Assembly (NCBI RefSeq): GCF_016097555.1
Contig: NC_054702.1
Coordinates: 107,042,628-107,106,627 of the forward strand
Reading direction: 5' to 3'
DNA from: Gigantopelta aegis
Lineage: Eukaryota > Mollusca > Gastropoda > Neomphalida > Peltospiridae
DNA length: 64,000 nt
Position numbers and translations under genes: made by a program. The notes under the pieces are model-generated. The model did no database searches, was not told the origin of the DNA, and was given only the letters and a program-made list of their open reading frames with translations. Each line of letters begins with the position of its first letter. Positions within the stretch are counted from its first letter, which is position 1. Positions 24,217 through 36,700 of the stretch are shown here, piece after piece.

Positions 24217-24916
24217 CGTGCATGTGCGTTTGTATTTGTGAACAAGCGTTTGTGTGTAAATTCAATTCCACATTTTAAAACTAATTGTATCAAAATTAAC
24301 CTGATTTTTACTGGGTGAGTTACAAGACCATTCAAAAATCTTCCCTTACATGAAGTGACAAAACTAGCAACATAAAAACAAGACATGAGAGTAACTGGGC
24401 CCAACTGACTGGAAATGCATTAGTCACATGATAGGACCTGTCATTCAGAGTTGTTTGTAACAAAAATCCATAAATGAGCCAAGACATGAGAAACCCTATA
24501 CTTTAACAAGTTTCAATTTTAGAGGCTTCCAAATGACTTACAGCTTGAATAAGAAAGTATATATAAATCCGGGTAATAAATGCTTTTACGTCTACCGCAA
24601 GCTAGTCGATTTTTCATTGGCCAAGATACGTTTTAAATTTTAGGTCAATGTACTTTAACAACCAACAAGCCTATGACAAGATCAGGATTTTCTGCGCACC
24701 TACATAAGCTGTTGGGGTTCTTGCACACAATGACAAACAGGGAATATGATAATGGAGGCAAGGAAAATCAATATTTCAAGCATGTGTATATTTATATCCA
24801 TTATTAACACATTATTCTGTGCCTCCTGATGATCATATTACTTTTTGTTTATTTCTTTTGAACATCTAGCTGCTCATCTTTTTGTATATATATATATATA
24901 TACTTATGAATATATA

Positions 24917-25860
24917 CTCTTCAAAAAAAGAAACTTGACATTGGTAAAAATAATGCTATCGGATTAATTTTACACAATCAAAGACATCGTAATGACAATC
25001 AAGTAAGTGAGCGAATGGTGATGCAAAAACACTATAAAACACATTCAATTCGCATAAATCTAGCCATAGTCAACGTTGGTACTGAAACGCAAAAGTGCAA
25101 TCCTCAGAGAAGCATGTGCATCATGAAGTTCTGTAACTTTGCATGCTGAACCCTCCGTTGGTAGGGCATAAAAGGCAGTGATTCAAACAGACTGCATAAC
25201 AACACTGTAGGTAACACAATAATGCCAAGATTGATGTCAGCTCGACGCAATAATGCCATTGAGAGACTGCAAACAGGGGCAACTCAACAAGCTGTGGCAA
25301 GGCACTTTGGCATCTCCAGACAGACGATCTCTGCTTTATGGGCACAGTACAACATCACTCAAAGTGTTAATGACAGGCCAAGGTCAAGATCGATACATAC
25401 AGGTGTGTCATCTTCGAAATCGAACCACAACAGCAACAACCACAACGACACAAATCCCTTGACTACGTAGAATTTCTGACCAGACAGTTCGTAATTGGCT
25501 GAGGGAAGCAGGAATTTTCCCTAGAAGACCAGTGCGACTAACGTTTTGACCCCACGTCACTTAGTGGCCCCACGTCACTTAACGGAGCGCCTGCAGTCAT
25601 GCCAGCAGAGGGTGACATGGATACTTGCCAGGTGGAGGACTGTTTTGTTCTCAGATGAGTCTTGTTTTCTCCTGTGATGTGCTAATGGACGCACACGTGT
25701 CCATAGACGTTGAAGGGAACGTTATGCTCCAAACTGCATGTAACAAGTCGACCGTTTTGGTGTTGACAGTGTCATGGTGTGGGCAGGAATCCATCATGGT
25801 GGTAGGACAGCTCTTGTGCATGTGGCAAATACACTGATGGGCATGAGTTGACTTGACTAT
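24917..25860 (+). pseudogene. Tc1-like transposon with decayed transposase
   Basis: The left end CTCTTCAAAAAAAGAAACTT, preceded by TA, is a common Tc1-like terminus. From 25223 an open frame gives the N-terminal helix-turn-helix: 'ATQQAVARHFGISRQTISAL' followed by 'DRPRSRSIHTG', the GRPR-like hinge of Tc1 transposases. Further on in shifted frames are 'VRNWLREAGI', 'RTVLFSDESCF' (first catalytic Asp) and 'SVMVWAGIHHGGRTAL' (second Asp region). Frameshifts and stops break it at least three times, and the C-terminal third and right terminus are missing. It is dead as a gene and unrelated to the host genes around it. Confidence 0.85.
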
Positions 25861-26284
25861 TTAAATTTATTGTTAGATATTACAGGGCACCTTACAGTGA
25901 GTAAAACACTCACCTATGCAAGTGAAATTCTGCTATTGCAATTTAAATTTGCAAAACACATGCCTTTTGGCAAGTAGATTATTTTGTCAGAATCAAGCTA
26001 TCACTGTAGCACATTTTAGTTTACTGTATCAGTCAGACAGCCCATATATTGACAATCGAAACTGTAAACATACACTTCCTTGTTTTGCACTGTGTTTGTG
26101 ATTCATGGCGCACAGCTTAAGTCAGTCGAAGTATTCCGATATCACACTCGGGGCTCTTGGCCCATTTGATGATCGAGGTGTTCTGAATGCTTTATTAACC
26201 ACGATCGGGGTCTCACAAAGCCGTAGACCAATCACTCCGTAGTCAGTTTAGGGCGGCATGTAGCCCAGTGGTAAAGCTTGATGC
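25861..26284. other. Non-coding spacer with SINE head relic
   Basis: No gene. At 26250-26275 GGGCGGCATGTAGCCCAGTGGTAAAGC looks like an isolated tRNA-like SINE head. Confidence 0.4.
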
Positions 26285-26498
26285 CACTGATGGCAATTCT
26301 GACCCTGCCTAAAGCAATTTTTTAAAAAGTGTTATATATTGGCAGATGATGTACATGGGCTGTGTACATTTTGCCATTGTTAAGTAGTTAACTGATGGCA
26401 TAAATGCCAGCAGTGACTCTTCTGACCTACAGCAATTTATAGCTCACCGATGACAATTGCTGTCGGTGCCGTCATTAAGTTCGTGCCCTGGTCACGTC
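26285..26498. mobile_element. Right part of a CAGGGCT-family hAT-like element
   Basis: Contains GGCAATTCTGACCCTGCC, GACAATTGCTGTCGGTGCCG and the right end TTAAGTTCGTGCCCTG. It joins a SINE head relic at its left side, so the left end is lost. Confidence 0.55.
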
Positions 26499-27578
26499 AT
26501 TGTTAAGATTATCGGCAGTTATCTTTATGATATCTACCATAACAATATTGTTACGGCACACATGCTGTCCCTAGTGTATAAGAATACTGAAATTTGTGTT
26601 TTGTGAAGACTGCATCACCAATGTTGCCATCAATAAAAGACAAAATGAGATAAAATAAAATACAAAGTTGTTAGATTTGTGTTGTTTTATTCCATAATAA
26701 AGGGTAAAAATTGATATGGAAGACCTAATAAATTACCTCATTAATAGCGATCAACATTGATTGTATAGTAAATAGGAGTGCATATATAACACTTAGTCAG
26801 TTATAGATAATAAATAAATTATTACATAAGTACAAATGCCACATGAAATTATGAAACCTATTTGAGAATCATATTATTTCAAAACACATTCTACATGGCT
26901 CTGACGTTCGTGTACCAATCTATATTAAATAGGGGTTGAAATTAGCTGAAATTGCTGTCAGACATTCTGTCAGGCAAGCTACAAATTTTGTTGGACTGAA
27001 TCAAAACCTGCCAAACCATATATGATCATAAAGTATAAACGCAAAATAATTGCTGATGCAACAGGACGGTAGGTGAAAAGATCTTCCTGGCCTGTGCTGA
27101 TATGACCAGCTGAAATCAGATGGGACAGCTGTATTTCGAACAATGATACACATCTATAGGAAAATTCCGTCTAACATGCATGAATGTCTCATACATGTGT
27201 AGCGTATGTATATTTTTAACAACACATTAAAAAAAAAAATTATCTGTTGTTATGTTGTGTGCTATTAACAAGAATTCTGTAATTAAATTTGATGTTAACG
27301 ATGTTAATTAATGTAGTGTGTTTCACATGGGACAAAACGGTGACCATTGCTTGAACTTGTTCACAACACAACCTACATGGATTACAGCAGCAGAATCATT
27401 CAAGCCACAACCTGGCACGACGTCACAGGCTTCAAAAATGTACTTGTGTACCACACATTATCTGGCCTAATCAATTTGACTCTCTGGAAAAATAATATGC
27501 ACTTCACTTGCAATGCTCAAAATGAGCTGGCGTTTCAGTGCTTGCTATAAGACAGCTCAAATGTGTTGATCTCCCTAC
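26499..27578. other. Start of CPSF2 intron 8, nothing recognised
   Basis: Downstream in the sense of the CPSF2 transcript. No CPSF2 exon 9 was found here or anywhere to the left edge. AT-rich. Confidence 0.5.
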
Positions 27579-27701
27579 CTTAGGCTCCGGTACCCGGGAC
27601 AGCTCGGCCAAGTTGTGACACAGCTTCACGTGTTTGAACTGAAAGGGGTTGTTACGGTTCTCTTCGAAGGAACGCATTATCTTGTCACTCATCCATTCCA
27701 C
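27579..27701 (-). CDS. CPSF2: CPSF2 coding exon 8
   Basis: Acceptor ACTGTTTTTTAG, donor CCTAAG|GTAGGG; 41 whole codons. Encodes [20 protein letters not shown] then [21 protein letters not shown]. The satellite array starts 9 nt upstream of the exon (27710 on the plus strand). The next exon was not found in the window. Confidence 0.97.
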
Positions 27702-30700
27702 CTAAAAAACAGTATTCAGAGAGTTCACTATGTTTCAAAGTAGAGCTAGTATTCAGTGTTCACTATGTTTCAAAGTAGAGACAGTATTCAGTATGTTTTA
27801 GAGACAGTATTTAGTGTTCACTATGTTTCATAGTAGAGACTATTCAGTGTTCAGTATGTTTTGAAGTAGAGACAGTATTCAGTATTCATTATGTTTCAAA
27901 GTAGAGACAGTATTCAGTATTCTTTATGTTTTAGAGACAGTATTTAGTGTTCACTATGTTTCAATTTAGAGACAGTATTCAGTGTTTACTATGCTTTAGA
28001 AACAGTATTCAGTGTTCATTATGTTTCAAAGAAGAGACAAGTGTTCACTGTGTCAAAGTAGAGACAGTATTCAGTGTTCACTATGTTTCAAAGTAGAGAC
28101 AGTATTCAGTGTTCCCTATGTTTCAAAGTAGAGACAGTATTCAGTGTTCATTATGTTTTAGACAGTATTCAGTGTTCACTATGTTTCGAAGTAAAGATAG
28201 TGTTCAGTGTTCACTGTTTCAAAGTAGATACAGTATTCAGTGTTCACTATGTTTTGGAAACAGCATTCAGTGTTCATTATGTTTCAAAGTAAAGCTAGTA
28301 TTCAGTGTTCACTGTTTCAAAGTAGAGACTGTATTCGGTATTCAGTATGTTTTAGAGACAGTATTTAATGTTCACTATGTTTCAAAGTAGAGACAGTATT
28401 CGGTGTTCAGTATGTTTCAAAGTAGAGACAATATTCAGTATTCATTATGTTTCAAAGTAGAGACAGTATTCAGTGTTCAGTATGTTTCAAAGTAGAGACA
28501 ATATTCAGTATTCATTATGTTTCAAAGTAGAGACAGCATTCAGTGTTCAGTATGTTTCAAAGTAGAGAAAGTATTCAGTATGTTTTAAAGACATTATTTA
28601 GTGTTCACTATGTTTCAAAGTAGAGACTATTTAGTGTTCAGTATGTTTTGAAGTAGAGACTGTATTCGGTATTCAGTATGTTTTAGAGACAGTATTTAAT
28701 GTTCACTATGTTTCAAAGTAGAGACAGTATTCGGTGTTCAGTATGTTTTAGAGACAATATTCAGTATTCATTATGTTTCAAAGTAGAAACAGTATTCAGT
28801 ATGTTTTAGAGACAGTATTCAGTGTTCATTATGTTTTAAAGTAGAGACAGTATTCAGTATGTTTCAGACAGTATTTGGTGTTCACTATGTTTCAAAGTAG
28901 AGACAGTATTCAGTGTCCAGTATGTTTTAGACAGTATTCAGTATTCATTGTTTCAAAGTAGAGACAGTATTCAGTGTTCAGTATGTTTTAGAGGCTGTAT
29001 TCAGTGTTCAGTATGTTTTAGAGACAATATTCAGTGTTCATTATATTTCAAAGTAGAGACAGTATTCAGTGTTCATTATGTTTTAGAGACAGTATTCAGT
29101 GTTCATTATGTTTTAGAGACAGTATTCAGTGTTCATTATGTTTTAGAGACAGTATTTAGTGTTCACTATGTTTTAAAGTAGAGACAGTATTCGGTGTTCA
29201 TTATGTTTTAGAGACAGTATTCAGTGTTCACTATGTTTCAAAGTAGAGACAGTATTGGGTGTTCAGTATGTTTTAGAGACAGTATTTAGTGTTCACTATG
29301 TTTCAATTTAGAAACAGTATTCAGTGTTCACTATGCTTTAGAAACAGTATTCAGTATTCATTGTTTCAAAGTTGAGACAGTATTCAGTGTTCACTATGTT
29401 TTAGAGACAATATTCAGTGTTCATTATATTTCAAAGTAGAGACAGTATTCAGTGTTCATTATGTTTTAGAGACAGTATTTAGTGTTCAGTATGTTTCAAA
29501 GTAGAGACAGTATTCAGTGTTCATTATGTTTCAGACAGTAGAGACAGTATCTTTCGAAGTAGTGTTCAGTGTTCACTGTTTCAAAGTAGAGACAGTATTC
29601 AGTGTTCACTATGTTTTGGAGACAGTATTCAGTGTTCATTATGTTTCAAAGTAGAGACAGTATTCAGTTCACTGTTTTACTATGTATTCAAGTATGTTTT
29701 AGAGAGAGTATTTAATGTTCAGTATGTTTCAAAGTAGAGACAGTATTCGGTGTTCACTATGTTTCAAAGTAGAGACAGTATTCAGTGTTCAGTATGTTTC
29801 AAAGTAGAGACAGTATTCAGTGTTCATATGTTTCAAAGTAGAGACAGTATTCAGTATTCATTATGTTTCTAAGTAGAGACAGTATTCAGTGTTCATTATG
29901 TTTCAAAGTAGAGACAGTATTCAGTGTTCATTATGTTTCACTATGTTTCAGAGACAGTATTTAGTGTTCAATATGTTTTAGAGACAGTATTCAGTATTCA
30001 TTATGTTTTAGAGACAGTATTTAGTGTTCACTATGTTTCAAAGTAGAGACAGTATTCGGTGTTCAGTATGTTTTAGAGACAGTATTCAGTGTTCATTATG
30101 TTTCAAAGTAGAAACAGTATTCAGTGTTCATTATGTTTTAAAGTAGAGACAGTATTCAGTGTTTCAAAGTTCAGAGAGTATTCATGTTCACTATGTTTCA
30201 AAGTAGAGACAGTATTCAGTGTTCAGTATGTTTTAGAGGCTGTATTCAGTGTTCAGTATGTTTTAGAGACAATATTCAGTGTTCATTATATTTCAAAGTA
30301 GAGACAGTATTCAGTGTTCATTATGTTTTAGACAGTATTCAGTGTTCACTATCTTTCGAAGTAAAGATAGTGTTCAGTGTTCACTGTTTCAAAGTAGATA
30401 CAGTATTCAGTGTTCACTATGTTTTGGAAACAGTATTCAGTGTTCATTATGTTTCAAAGTAAAGCTAGTATTCAGTGTTCACTGTTTCAAACTAGAGACT
30501 GTATTCGGTATTCAGTATGTTTTAGAGACAGTATTTAATGTTCACTATGTTTCAAAGTAGAGACAGTATTCGGTGTTCAGTATGTTTCAAAGTAGAGACA
30601 ATATTCAGTATTCATTATGTTTCAAAGTAGAGACAGTATTCAGTGTTCAGTATGTTTCAAAGTAGAGACAATATTCAGTATTCATTATGTTTCTAAGTAG

Positions 30701-33700
30701 AGACAGTATTCAGTGTTCAGTATGTTTCAAAGTAGAGAAAGTATTCAGTATGTTTTAAAGACATTATTTAGTGTTCACTATGTTTCAAAGTAGAGACTAT
30801 TTAGTGTTCAGTATGTTTTGAAGTAGAGACTGTATTCGGTATTCAGTATGTTTTAGAGACAGTATTTAATGTTCACTATGTTTCAAAGTAGAGACAGTAT
30901 TCGGTGTTCAGTATGTTTCAAAGTAGAGACAATATTCAGTATTCATTATGTTTCAAAGTAGAAACAGTATTCAGTGTTCATTATGTTTTAAAGTAGAGAC
31001 AGTATTCAGTATGTTTCAGACAGTATTCGGTGTTCACTATGTTTCAAAGTAGAGACAGTATTCAGTGTTCAGTATGTTTTAGAGGCTGTATTCAGTGTTC
31101 AGTATGTTTTAGAGACAATATTCAGTGTTCATTATATTTCAAAGTAGAGACAGTATTCAGTGTTCATTGTTTTAGAGACAGTATTCAGTGTTCATTGTTT
31201 TAGAGACAGTATTTAGTGTTCACTATGTTTCAAAGTAGAGACAGTATTCGGTGTTCATTATGTTTTAGAGACAGTATTCAGTGTTCACTATGTTTCAAAG
31301 TAGAGACAGTATTGGGTGTTCAGTATGTTTTAGAGACAGTATTTAGTGTTCACTATGTTTCAATTTAGAAACAGTATTCAGTGTTCACTAAGCTTTAGAA
31401 ACAGTATTCAGTATTTATTGTTTCAAAGTTGAGACAGTATTCAGTGTTCACTATGTTTTAGAGACAATATTCAGTGTTCATTATATTTCAAAGTAGAGAC
31501 AGTATTCAGTGTTCATTATGTTTTAGAGACAGTATTTAGTGTTCAGTATGTTTCAAAGTAGAGACAGTATTCAGTGTTCAGTATGTTTCAAAGTAGATAC
31601 AGTATTCAGTATGTTTTAGAGACAGTATTTAGTGTTCACTATGTTTCAAAGTAGAGACTATTTAATGTTCACTATGTTTCAAAGTAGAGACAGTATTCGG
31701 TATTCAGTATGTTTCAAAGTAGAGACAATATTCAGTATTCATTATGTTTCAAAGAAGAGACAGTATTCAGTATGTTCAAAGTATGTTTTCAGTAGAAACA
31801 GTTTCAAAGTAGAGACAGTATTCAGTATGTTTTAGAGACAGTATTCAGTGTTCACTATGTTTCAAAGTAGAGACAGTATTCAGTGTTCAGTATGTTTTAG
31901 AGACAGTATTTAGTGTTCACTATGTTTCAATTTAGAAACAGTATTCAGTGTTCACTTGCAGAAACAGTATGTTTCATTGTTTCAAAGTAGAGACAGTATT
32001 CAGTGTTCAGTATGTTTTAGAGACAGTATTCAGTGTTCATAGAGACAGTAATCAGTTTCAAAGTAGAGACAGTATTCAGTGTTCACTATGTTTCAAAGTA
32101 GAGACAGTATTCGGTATTCAGTATGTTTTAGAGACAGTATTTAATGTTCACTATGTTTCAAAGTAGAGACAGTATTCGGTGTTCAGTATGTTTCAAAGTA
32201 GAGACAATATTCAGTATTCATTATGTTTCAAAGTAGAGACAGTATTCAGTGTTCAGTATGTTTCAAAGTAGAGACAATATTCTGTATTCATTATATTTCA
32301 AAGTAGAGACAGTATTCAGTGTTCATTATGTTTTAGAGACAGTATTTAGTGTTCAGTATGTTTCAAAGTAGAGACAGTATTCAGTGTTCAGTATGTTTCA
32401 AAGTAGATACAGTATTCAGTATTCAGTATTTAGTGTTCAAAAAGTAGAGACAGTATTATGTTTCAAAGTGTTTCAGTATGTTTCAAAGTAGAGACAATAT
32501 TCAGTATTCATTATGTTTCAAAGTATGTTTCAAAGTAGAGACAGTATTCACTATGTTTCAAAGTAGAGACAGTATTCAGTATGTTTTAGAGACAGTATTC
32601 AGTGTTCACTATGTTTCAAAGTAGAGACAGTATTGGGTGTTCAGATGTTTTAGACAGTATTCAGTGTTCACTATGTTTCAAAGTAGAAACAGTATTCAGT
32701 GTTCAGTATGTTTTAGAGACAGTATTCAGTAAGTTTCAAAGTAGAGACAGTATTCAGTGTTCAGTATGTTTTAGAGACAGTATTCAGTGTTCACTATGTT
32801 TTAAAGTAGAGACAGTATTCAGTGTTCACTATGTTTCAAAGTAGAGACAGTATTCAGTATTCATTATGTTTCAAAGTAGAGACAGTATTCAGTGTTCAGT
32901 ATGTTTCAAAGTAGAGACAGTATTCAGTGTTCAGTATGTTTCAAAGTAGATACAGTATTCAGTATGTTTTAGAGACAGTATTTAGTGTTCACTATGTTTC
33001 AAAGTAGAGACTATTTAATGTTCACTATGTTTCAAAGTAGAGACAGTATTCGGTATTCAGTATGTTTCAAAGTAGAGACAATATTCAGTATTCATTATGT
33101 TTCAAAGAAGAGACAGTATTCAGTGTTCAGTATGTTTTAGAGACAGTATTCAGTGTTCACTATGTTTCAAAGTAGAGACAGTATTGGGTGTTCAGTATGT
33201 TTTAGAGACAGTATTTAGTGTTCACTATGTTTCAATTTAGAAACAGTATTCAGTGTTCACTATGCTTTAGAAACAGTATTCAGTATTCATTGTTTCAAAG
33301 TAGAGACAGTATTCAGTGTTCAGTATGTTTTAGAGACAGTATTCAGTGTTCACTAAGTTTCAAAGTAGAGACAGTATTGGGTGTTCAGTATGTTTTAGAG
33401 ACAGTATTTAGTGTTCACTATGTTTCAATTTAGAAACAGTATTCAGTGTTCACTAAGTTTTAGAGACAGTATTTAGTGTTCACTATGTTTCAAAGTAGAG
33501 ACAGTATTCAGTGTTCACTATGTTTCATTATTCAGTATTCATTATGTTTCAAAGTTGAGACAGTATTCAGTGTTCACTATGTTTCAAAGTAGAGACAATA
33601 TTCAGTGTTCATTATATTTCAAAGTAGAGACAGTATTCAGTGTTCATTATGTTTTAGAGACAGTATTTAGTGTTCAGTATGTTTCAAAGTAGAGACAGTA

Positions 33701-36700
33701 TTCAGTGTTCAGTATGTTTCAAAGTAGATACAGTATTCAGTATGTTTTAGAGACAGTATTTAGTGTTCACTATGTTTCAAAGTAGAGACTATTTAATGTT
33801 CACTATGTTTCAAAGTAGAGACAGTATTCGGTATTCAGTATGTTTCAAAGTAGAGACAATATTCAGTATTCATTATGTTTCAAAGAAGAGACAGTATTCA
33901 GTATGTTTCAAAGTAGAGACAATATTCAGTATTCATTGTTTCAAAGTAGAGACAGTATTCAGTATGTTTTAGAGACAGTATTCAGTGTTCACTATGTTTC
34001 AAAGTAGAGACAGTATTGGGTGTTCAGTATGTTTTAGAGACAGTATTTAGTGTTCACTATGTTTCAATTTAGAAACAGTATTCAGTGTTCACTATGCTTT
34101 AGAAACAGTATTCAGTATTCATTGTTTCAAAGTAGAGACAGTATTCAGTGTTCAGTATGTTTTAGAGACAGTATTCAGTGTTCACTATGTTTCAAAGTAG
34201 AGACAGTAATCAGTGTTCACTATGTTTCAAAGTAGAGACAGTAATCAGTGTTCACTATGTTTCAAAGTAGAGACAGTATTTAGTGTTCAGTATGTTTCAA
34301 AGTAGAGACAGTATTCAGTGTTCAGTATGTTTCAAAGTAGATACAGTATTCAGTATGTTTTAGAGACAGTATTTAGTGTTCACTATGTTTCAAAGTAGAG
34401 ACTATTTAATGTTCACTATGTTTCAAAGTAGAGACAGCATTCGGTATTCAGTATGTTTCAAAGTAGAGACAATATTCAGTATTCATTATGTTTCAAAGAA
34501 GAGACAGTATTCAGTATGTTTCAAAGTAGAGACAATATTCAGTATTCATTGTTTCAAAGTAGAGACAGTATTCAGTATGTTTTAGAGACAGTATTCAGTG
34601 TTCACTATGTTTCAAAGTAGAGACAGTATTGGGTGTTCAGTATGTTTTAGAGACAGTATTTAGTGTTCACTATGTTTCAATTTAGAAACAGTATTCAGTG
34701 TTCACTATGCTTTAGAAACAGTATTCAGTATTCATTGTTTCAAAGTAGAGACAGTATTCAGTGTTCAGTATGTTTTAGAGACAGTATTCAGTGCTCACTA
34801 TGTTTCAAAGTAGAGACAGTAATCAGTGTTCACTATGTTTCAAAGTAGAGACAGTAATCAGTGTTCACTATGTTTCAAAGTAGAGACAGTATTCAGTGTT
34901 CACTGTTTCAAAGTAGAGACTGTATTCGGTATTCAGTATGTTTTAGAGACAGTATTTAATGTTCACTATGTTTCAAAGTAGAGACAGTATTCGGTGTTCA
35001 GTATGTTTCAAAGTAGAGACAATATTCAGTATTCATTATGTTTCAAAGTAGAGACAGTATTCAGTGTTCAGTATGTTTCAAAGTAGAGACAATATTCTGT
35101 ATTCATTATGTTTCTAAGTAGAGACAGTATTCAGTATGTTTCAAAGTAGAGACAGCATTCAGTGTTCAGTATGTTTCAAAGTAGAAATAGTATTCAGTAT
35201 GTTTTAAAGACATTATTTAGTGTTCACTATGTTTCAAAGTAGAGACTATTTAGTGTTCAGTATGTTTTGAAGTAGAGACTGTATTCGGTATTCAGTATGT
35301 TTTAGAGACAGTATTTAATGTTCACTATGTTTCAAAGTAGAGACAGTATTCGGTGTTCAGTATGTTTCAAAGTAGAGACAATATTCAGTATTCATTATGT
35401 TTCAAAGTAGAAACAGTATTCAGTATGTTTTAGAGACAGTATTCAGTGTTCATTATGTTTTAAAGTAGAGACAGTATTCAGTATGTTTCAGACAGTATTC
35501 GGTGTCCACTATGTTTCAAAGTAGAGACAGTATTCAGTGTTCAGTATGTTTTAGACAGTATTCAGTATTCATTGTTTCAAAGTAGAGACAGTATTCAGTG
35601 TTCAGTATGTTTTAAAGGCTGTATTCAGTGTTCAGTATGTTTTAGAGACAATATTCAGTGTTCATTATATTTCAAAGTAGAGACAGTATTCAGTGTTCAT
35701 TATGTTTTAGAGACAGTATTCAGTGTTCATTATGTTTTAGAGACAGTATTTAGTGTTCACTATGTTTTAAAGTAGAGACAGTATTCGGTGTTCAGTATGT
35801 TTTAGAGACAGTATTTAGTGTTCACTATGTTTCAATTATTCAGTGTTCAAAGAGACAGTATTCAGTGTTCACAAAGTATATTCAGTGTTCTTTTTAGAAA
35901 CAGTATTCAGTATTTATTGTTTCAAAGTTGAGACAGTATTCAGTGTTCACTATGTTTCAAAGTTTTCGGTAGAGACAATATTCAGTGTTTCAAAGAAGAG
36001 ACAGTATTCAGTGTTCATTATATTTCAAAGTAGAGACAGTATTCAGTGTTCATTATGTTTTAGAGACAGTATTTAGTGTTCAGTATGTTTCAAAGTAGAG
36101 ACAATATTCAGTATTCATTATGTTTCAAAGTAGAGACAGTATTCAGTGTTCAGTATGTTTCAAAGTAGATACAGTATTCAGTATGTTTTAGAGACAGTAT
36201 TTAGTGTTCACTATGTTTCAAAGTAGAGACTATTTAATGTTCACTATGTTTCAAAGTAGAGACAGTATTCGGTATTCAGTATGTTTCAAAGTAGAGACAA
36301 TATTCAGTATTCATTATGTTTCAAAGAAGAGACAGTATTCAGTGTTCAGTATGTTTCAAAGTAGAGACAATATTCAGTATTCATTGTTTCAAAGTAGAGA
36401 CAGTATTCAGTGTTCAGTATGTTTTAGAGACAGTATTCAGTGTTCACTATGTTTCAAAGTAGACAGTATTGGGTGTTCAGTATGTTTTAGAGACAGTATT
36501 TAGTGTTCACTATGTTTCAATTTAGAAACAGTATTCAGTGTTCACTATGCTTTAGAAACAGTATTCAGTATTTATTGTTTCAAAGTTCAGACAGTATTCA
36601 GTGTTCACTATGTTTTAGAGACAATATTCAGTGTTCATTATATTTCAAAGTAGAGACAGTATTCAGTGTTCATTATGTTTTAGAGACAGTATTTAGTGTT

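Noticed and set aside
24056..24404. Ser-Leu, His-Thr and Arg-Glu repeat proteins
   Set aside because: Read-through of the compound dinucleotide microsatellite on both strands.
25222..25470. Intact host HTH gene
   Set aside because: It is the N-terminus of a broken Tc1-like transposase; downstream transposase motifs follow in other frames.
1650..27578. CPSF2 exons 9 onward
   Set aside because: I looked on the minus strand for the expected C-terminal blocks (CGFSRDLF-like, RTTPGTLAR-like, RVKLEGEEL-like and the C-terminal LCQDFY-type end) and found none; not annotated.
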